From Tigriopus japonicus (lineage: Eukaryota; Arthropoda; Copepoda; Harpacticoida; Harpacticidae), in contig CM021320.1 of assembly GCA_010645155.1 (NCBI GenBank), forward strand, positions 4,215,590 through 4,279,589: a DNA stretch of 64,000 bases, read 5' to 3'. Shown in pieces: positions 59,001 through 64,000 of the stretch. Below the pieces are notes generated by a model. That model was not told the DNA's origin, ran no database searches, and was given only the letters and a program-made list of their open reading frames with translations. How positions within the stretch are numbered: the stretch's first letter is position 1; every line of letters begins with the position of its first letter. A program made the position numbers and the translations under genes.

Positions 59001-62000
59001 TGAACAGCCCAATGAGTTAGAATGAATCCTAGATCGGTCAAAAAGCCAGAATCGAAAACCGACTCACTCAGTTCACTAATGGGTTTCCAAGTTCAGGACT
59101 CGAGGAATCCACGAGTTCATGAACGTAGAATCAAAGTGAATAGCAATGAGGAGAGAAGTCATGTTCTCGTCAATTCAGTAGGCTCTACAGGAGGTTTGGG
59201 TACATTTCCAATGGTTGGTTGTGGTTTTGATTGGTGGGTTGGTACTGTATATTGGTTGTCTGGGACGTCGTTGAACAACGTTGGTGTGGTCAAATGCACA
59301 CACACACGTAAATGCTTGGTTGTCAGACGGATGGTTGATAATGGTTGTAATTGAAAACCAGCTAAACGCCACCACAGCATCTTGACTGGATCATTAGCCT
59401 CCATTGGAAAATGAGCACGTGTGTCGATGAACATTCATGATCAATCATTATGATCTGCCGTTTAGATCCGGGGGTTGAATATCCTATGAAGATTCCAATA
59501 GCTTTGGCATCCCAGATCAGCATCAACGATTTAAATCCCGCTGATGAAGTTCTCCCGATTTGGAGGTGCGTTTTTTGTTGCTGGCTATTTCTGTTTGGTT
59601 GAACCCTTTTGGGTGAATATTCCTTTGTTTACGAGAACCATCATCGCTGGTTTGCCACCCTCTGTGATCGGTTGAAACCATTGAGACGTGATTTGTTTCG
59701 ATTCCTGAGTGCTGCCAAAAGCAGCTTTGGCACCAATCCGAGCCACTCAACCGAGGTATCTGTCGAGGGCTTTGTTATTGTCGGCCACCTTCGTCTCGTT
59801 CGAGGGCGGGTTGACGAGTACAATGCAATCTGTGGAATTCATTTCCCGTCGAGAAGAAGGGTACTGCACAAGTTAGCACACGATGGTTTTTGAAAACAAT
59901 TTAAATGCGTTGCATTTTGAGGTCACATTTGGGTCGATGTCAGAAGCTCTCGGCAGGTTTGGAAATAACTGAACTTCCAAGCAGTTTTTTCAGAGTCTAG
60001 GGATATATCTTTGCGGATCTCGAGAGGAAGTCAAAGAGGTGATCATGGGGCTGATGCGATTCAAACCGAAGGAATTATGAGAAAACATCAATCCGATAAT
60101 AAGTGCCAGGCAGTTCAGTTTCGAGATGTCTCAACAACCTGTGGCAAACCGAATTTGAAGGCACTTCTAGTGGTTGAAAAAGATCCGGGAGAGAGAGAGA
60201 GAATATAATCATTTTCATGGCCTCCTGGCTGACGATCTCAATGAGCAAGCAATGGTACGGAATAGTAGATCGGGTGGTGATGATGGTGGTGGGGTGAATT
60301 TCCTGCCATCCGTCCGTCCGCACAACAATGTACGTACGTAAAACCATTTCCTGTGGATCTGTCGGGGCTCCTTGGCTCCCTTGTGTTTTCACTCATGCAC
60401 CCTCTAAATGGAGATCTCCATTCATTAATTTGCAACGGATCTTTAGCTCCCACCTGTTCATTTCAGTGTCTCTCAAGACATCCATATCAAGCTATTGAAT
60501 CTTACGTTGAAAGAAAACCAAAACAACATTCTTAAAGGTTTACCCTCCTTCACACAACTCTTCCAGTTTGCGTTCAGATCTCTGTTAAGATCAAGTTTGT
60601 CGTTGGTCTATAAAATCATGGGAAAAGGAAACGAATTATTAGCTCGGACCCAACAACAACAACCCAGTAACCACTAGATATATTTTTTTCGATGGACTTC
60701 CACTCCTCAGTAGTTGGTGTTGTCGTGGTTAGATTTCCTGGCACGCTATGATCCATCCATCCACTTGAACGTAGTCTACCGCTCTTAGATTGCGGTCGTC
60801 TCCACTTGTGTTTTTGCCGTTCACGTCAAACAACGAAGACGACGGCAAGTTTGAACGCCTCTTTGGCCATCCAAGAATGAGTGCTTGTGCGTGCGTGCGT
60901 GAAATGAGAATGCAAGCATCAAGTTGACAATGCGGCTTTTCAAAGATGTCCGTTCAAGTGGCAATTGCTAACTTTGACAACTACATTGAAGAGACTAATC
61001 AATTAGAGAACTAAGGTTCCATTAAGGAAAATGTAAGTGTTGTTAATTTGATAAAGTGCGAAGTAGACGCGTGTCTTGAGATTTTAGGATTCCTGGGGGA
61101 AAAGGAGAATGGTTGGATTTCCTTGACATTTGCCGGAGGAAATTGCGGCCGTCCCTGTGGATATAGATTTTGTATACACAGCTTTGGTTCCAAATGCTAC
61201 TTATGGTTAGAAGCCATGGTCAATGATGCAATCAGCTTATAGCGTAACGTCGATTAGAGCCAAAAATACCAACGCAAGTCAGGGATTAGGCACCAACTTG
61301 TCGGTGGTTCAATCCATTCGGAACAAAATATTGGGAATCCTCTCGTCTCTGTCAAAATTTCGAATGCATTTCACATTTCATTCCCGACATGAGGGTCGTT
61401 GGTTGCCGTTGGTTGCCGTTGGTTGACCACCTTGACTTTTAGCTTTTAGGTTCTTGAGTGGCAATAAAATTCCAAATTCTTTCTCCTGGCGTCCCATCTT
61501 CAGTGGTACTCGATCCCTGAACAGACTTAACCCCCTGGATACCTCGTTGCATTGAGTAAACTCATCAAGCCACCCTTGTACTTGAAATCTCCGAGAAGAC
61601 ACTTGGCTTTGACCATTCAGTGTCCTCAATAGATACTTTAGATATAGTCATGGGATGAATTCATAGCCTAACATGTACTTTTATCAAAGACAATCTCAGT
61701 TTTGATGTATCGTTTCAGGTTTCAAACAAGTGCATTATCAAGGATCAAGTTCCAAAAGCAGAACACGCGAGTACTAATACAGAGCTGAACTTGCACAATC
61801 GGGTCAAAAATGGGCAACGAGCCATTGCCATTGAGAATGATCCATGAGCTCGCCTAGTGTGAGGTCCATTACAACATGGCGAAACAACACACGCCTGACT
61901 AGTCGCTTCTCTGTAATACACACACATACTTGATGGATCTCTGCGTCCCCAAAATGGCTCATCCATCCATCTCGGACTGTACTAACCACTCAGTTTAGTA

Positions 62001-64000
62001 TGCAGTAAATCAAACTTGGCCATAACTGGACGGAACAAGTCCACTTACACACTCACTCACACACGGGCCACAAATGTTAGTCTTCAAGAAAGTACATTAG
62101 TACACATTTTGGTCGGCTCGATTGGGGAATGCTAATGGTATTCGTTGACGAGAGACAAAGAATCCATTTTGACTCCGAGAGTTGGGAAGTGTTTTCGAAC
62201 CCGAACTTTATGGGCTGGTTTTAAAGGCGCATTCTGTCCATCCAATACAACACGAGTCGAACAAGCGGGTCAGGAATGTTTCCAAGATGATGTTGTTCAT
62301 GAAGATGATAATAAAAACAACTCAGGCACGAAAACATGACTTAACAACCCAGACACCCATCTCTTTATTCTCGACAACGACATTTTCTGTCAGAGAAAAT
62401 GTAAGGCACTTTTCAATGGAGGAGAAAAGTGACAGATTTGTTTCGAGGTGTCTTGGTCAAGAAGGCTCAAGATTCAAAGAAGGACCGCAAGCGTGCAAAT
62501 GGGTGTCTAAAAAGTCTCTGGCAGGCTTTATTATTGTTGTTGTTTGGCGGCGATTCCCACGTTTCGAGAAGCGAATGAAATCAACGGCTCAGCGCGATTT
62601 AACACGCTTTTATTGAACCCAGTATTTCACTCAACTCGGAACAAAGCCCAAACTGAAGAGAGATTTCGGGGTAATCTAACGTTTTTACGTACGAGACACC
62701 GAGTATTTTGTTTGACCATCGACGTGGAGCTATAAATCATGCTTCTAAATTCATTTGGGGATTTACATTTAGCTCGCCTGGTCCTCATTCCTCGGGTCTC
62801 ATGTCGATCCTCAAACTGGCCCAAGGCTTAAAGTCAATCCAGTGAACCTTTAACGGATCATGAACCAAACTTTGTAAAATCTAAAAAAACGCTCACTGTA
62901 TTTACTGCATTGACTTTAGAAAGAGAAACCACGCGAGGTTTGTTGACTCGTTTTCATGAATTTCCGAACGGCGGAGGTTTGTTTAGTCTAGAGGAAAACA
63001 GATCCGTAAAGTGCCAATAGTATTTCAAAGAAACGTTCTTCCATCAGTTGCAAAGCAGGTCAATTTGACAATCAAAAATAGGCCCTCTTGATGGTTTCCT
63101 TTCGTTCTCAAGCTTTTTTGTGATTTGCCAAGGCTCTGCTGATCTAGATCTAGTGACGGTTCAGCGTGAGAATTCTCTCAGAGTTTTGGAAGTGTACGAC
63201 TCCACCTTCCAAGGCTTTGAAGGGATTTGTACGCATCAAGTGAAGAAGACTCAAGCGTGAATGAGTTTAGGCAGTCTGTTTTTTGCATCAACCTACTTAA
63301 CATTGCTTCACATTTACACAATGTAAATTAGTTGGTTTGAAACAAAAACCTTTGGTCGTTTTTCACTTCCACGTAGCAGGCACAATACTTTGGTTAATTG
63401 AGTCAAGAAAATGTTTTTGGACTTGATTTTTGGGAGTAATTACGGTGATCAGGTTGATGAGAGAGGTCTCCCGTAGATTTTTTCATCATCCATTTTTAGA
63501 CCTCGAAGTTTGTTCTCGTTGGGAGCGATAATTAAACCACAGGAGGGATCAATAGATCAAGATCAATCGACAAGTAAACTCAAACTTAAAATCCCTCAAG
63601 ATCTCCATTATTTTAGATGGATCTAACCAGAGGATGGTTAGGAAAAAAATGTCGTTGGAAGTGAACACACAATTCACACAAAGAGGTCCATAAAATCGGT
63701 TGGACGGAAATGAACGAGCACACAAGAGGACGTCGTTTTTCAAGTCTCTGTTCATTTATTCAAACAATGACAAACTTGGCCGGAACACCCGAAATTCACA
63801 AATACACTCCATCTAAGAAGGTGTTTATGGACTTGGATGGGGGAAATAAAACACAAGAAGAAGCCATCTTTGGACGTGAATGAAGGCAGTCATAAAATGG
63901 TTTTGATTTCTTCCTCCAACAGTAGTGTGGGTGGTCTTTTGATCGTGCCAAAGAGCTCTTCTTTTCATTGTTCCCGGTCAGTCATGCATGAGCCCAAAAG
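53067..64000. other. Gene-poor region, no gene supported
   Basis: About 11 kb without a recognisable protein or RNA gene. The longest frame, 53936-54406 (minus, 156 codons), has a protein-like stretch (LLRGDLIGLASNLGKWQFFI) but no known domain. The parts around 56.2-60.5 kb look less AT-rich than the neighbours and contain short ORFs on both strands, CAT and GA microsatellites (about 57372-57393 and 60190-60204), and GGTTG-rich low-complexity DNA (about 59210-59350). It could be a long intron or the regulatory flank of a gene outside the window. Confidence 0.35.

Noticed and set aside
57054..59893. Many 60-110-codon ORFs on both strands in a somewhat GC-richer stretch
   Set aside because: Overlap each other in all frames, contain low-complexity sequence, and none shows a motif or consistent splice sites.

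Overview
The window is animal nuclear DNA. Genes are split by GT-AG introns, many only 60-75 bp. Coding DNA is moderately GC-rich inside AT-rich intergenic DNA, and AATAAA signals follow or overlap several of the 3' ends. Gene content (an FMRFamide-receptor-like GPCR, CNOT11, a mitochondrial branched-chain dehydrogenase subunit, an Hsp67B2/TSTD-type rhodanese) and the many small DNA transposons suggest an arthropod. A crustacean such as a copepod is my guess, by inference only.

Left third (1-23 kb). A protein of three rhodanese domains runs rightward (26-1311). It converges on BCKDHA, the E1-alpha subunit of branched-chain 2-oxoacid dehydrogenase (1356-7676, minus), whose stop codon lies only 44 bp away. 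BCKDHA could be reconstructed completely (440 aa) and carries two tandem, intact 162-bp copies of one exon. It diverges from single-exon CNOT11 (8283-9902, plus) across about 600 bp that hold a perfect CRE palindrome. After a repeat-bearing gap comes a three-exon WD40 gene resembling CFAP44 (16330-21317, plus). Its first intron holds two hAT-type miniature elements with perfect 8-bp target duplications. A foldback element lies just downstream.

Middle (23-36 kb). One rhodopsin-family neuropeptide receptor of the FMRFamide-receptor type (23414-34680, minus, 718 aa from four coding exons) has a polyglutamine third loop and a very long cytoplasmic tail. Its large introns contain a tandem pair of palindromic MITEs and a possible 45-aa ORF.

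Right half (36-64 kb). This part is dominated by repeats: a hAT-type element (36798-39843) is interrupted by a second hAT-type element (36838-39593), which holds broken gypsy-like retrotransposon sequence on both strands. Then come a TTCGGATTCGG-type array and a 750-bp long inverted repeat. One intact gene for a small four-pass membrane protein follows (46081-46608, plus). The last 17 kb hold no gene I can support, apart from a possible promoter and 5' exon near 52.6-53.1 kb.

The genes do not form a shared pathway; the functional links are positional (convergent and divergent pairs). The most notable points are the BCKDHA exon duplication, the repeat-by-repeat intron conservation in the rhodanese gene, and the well-delimited nested and foldback transposons.
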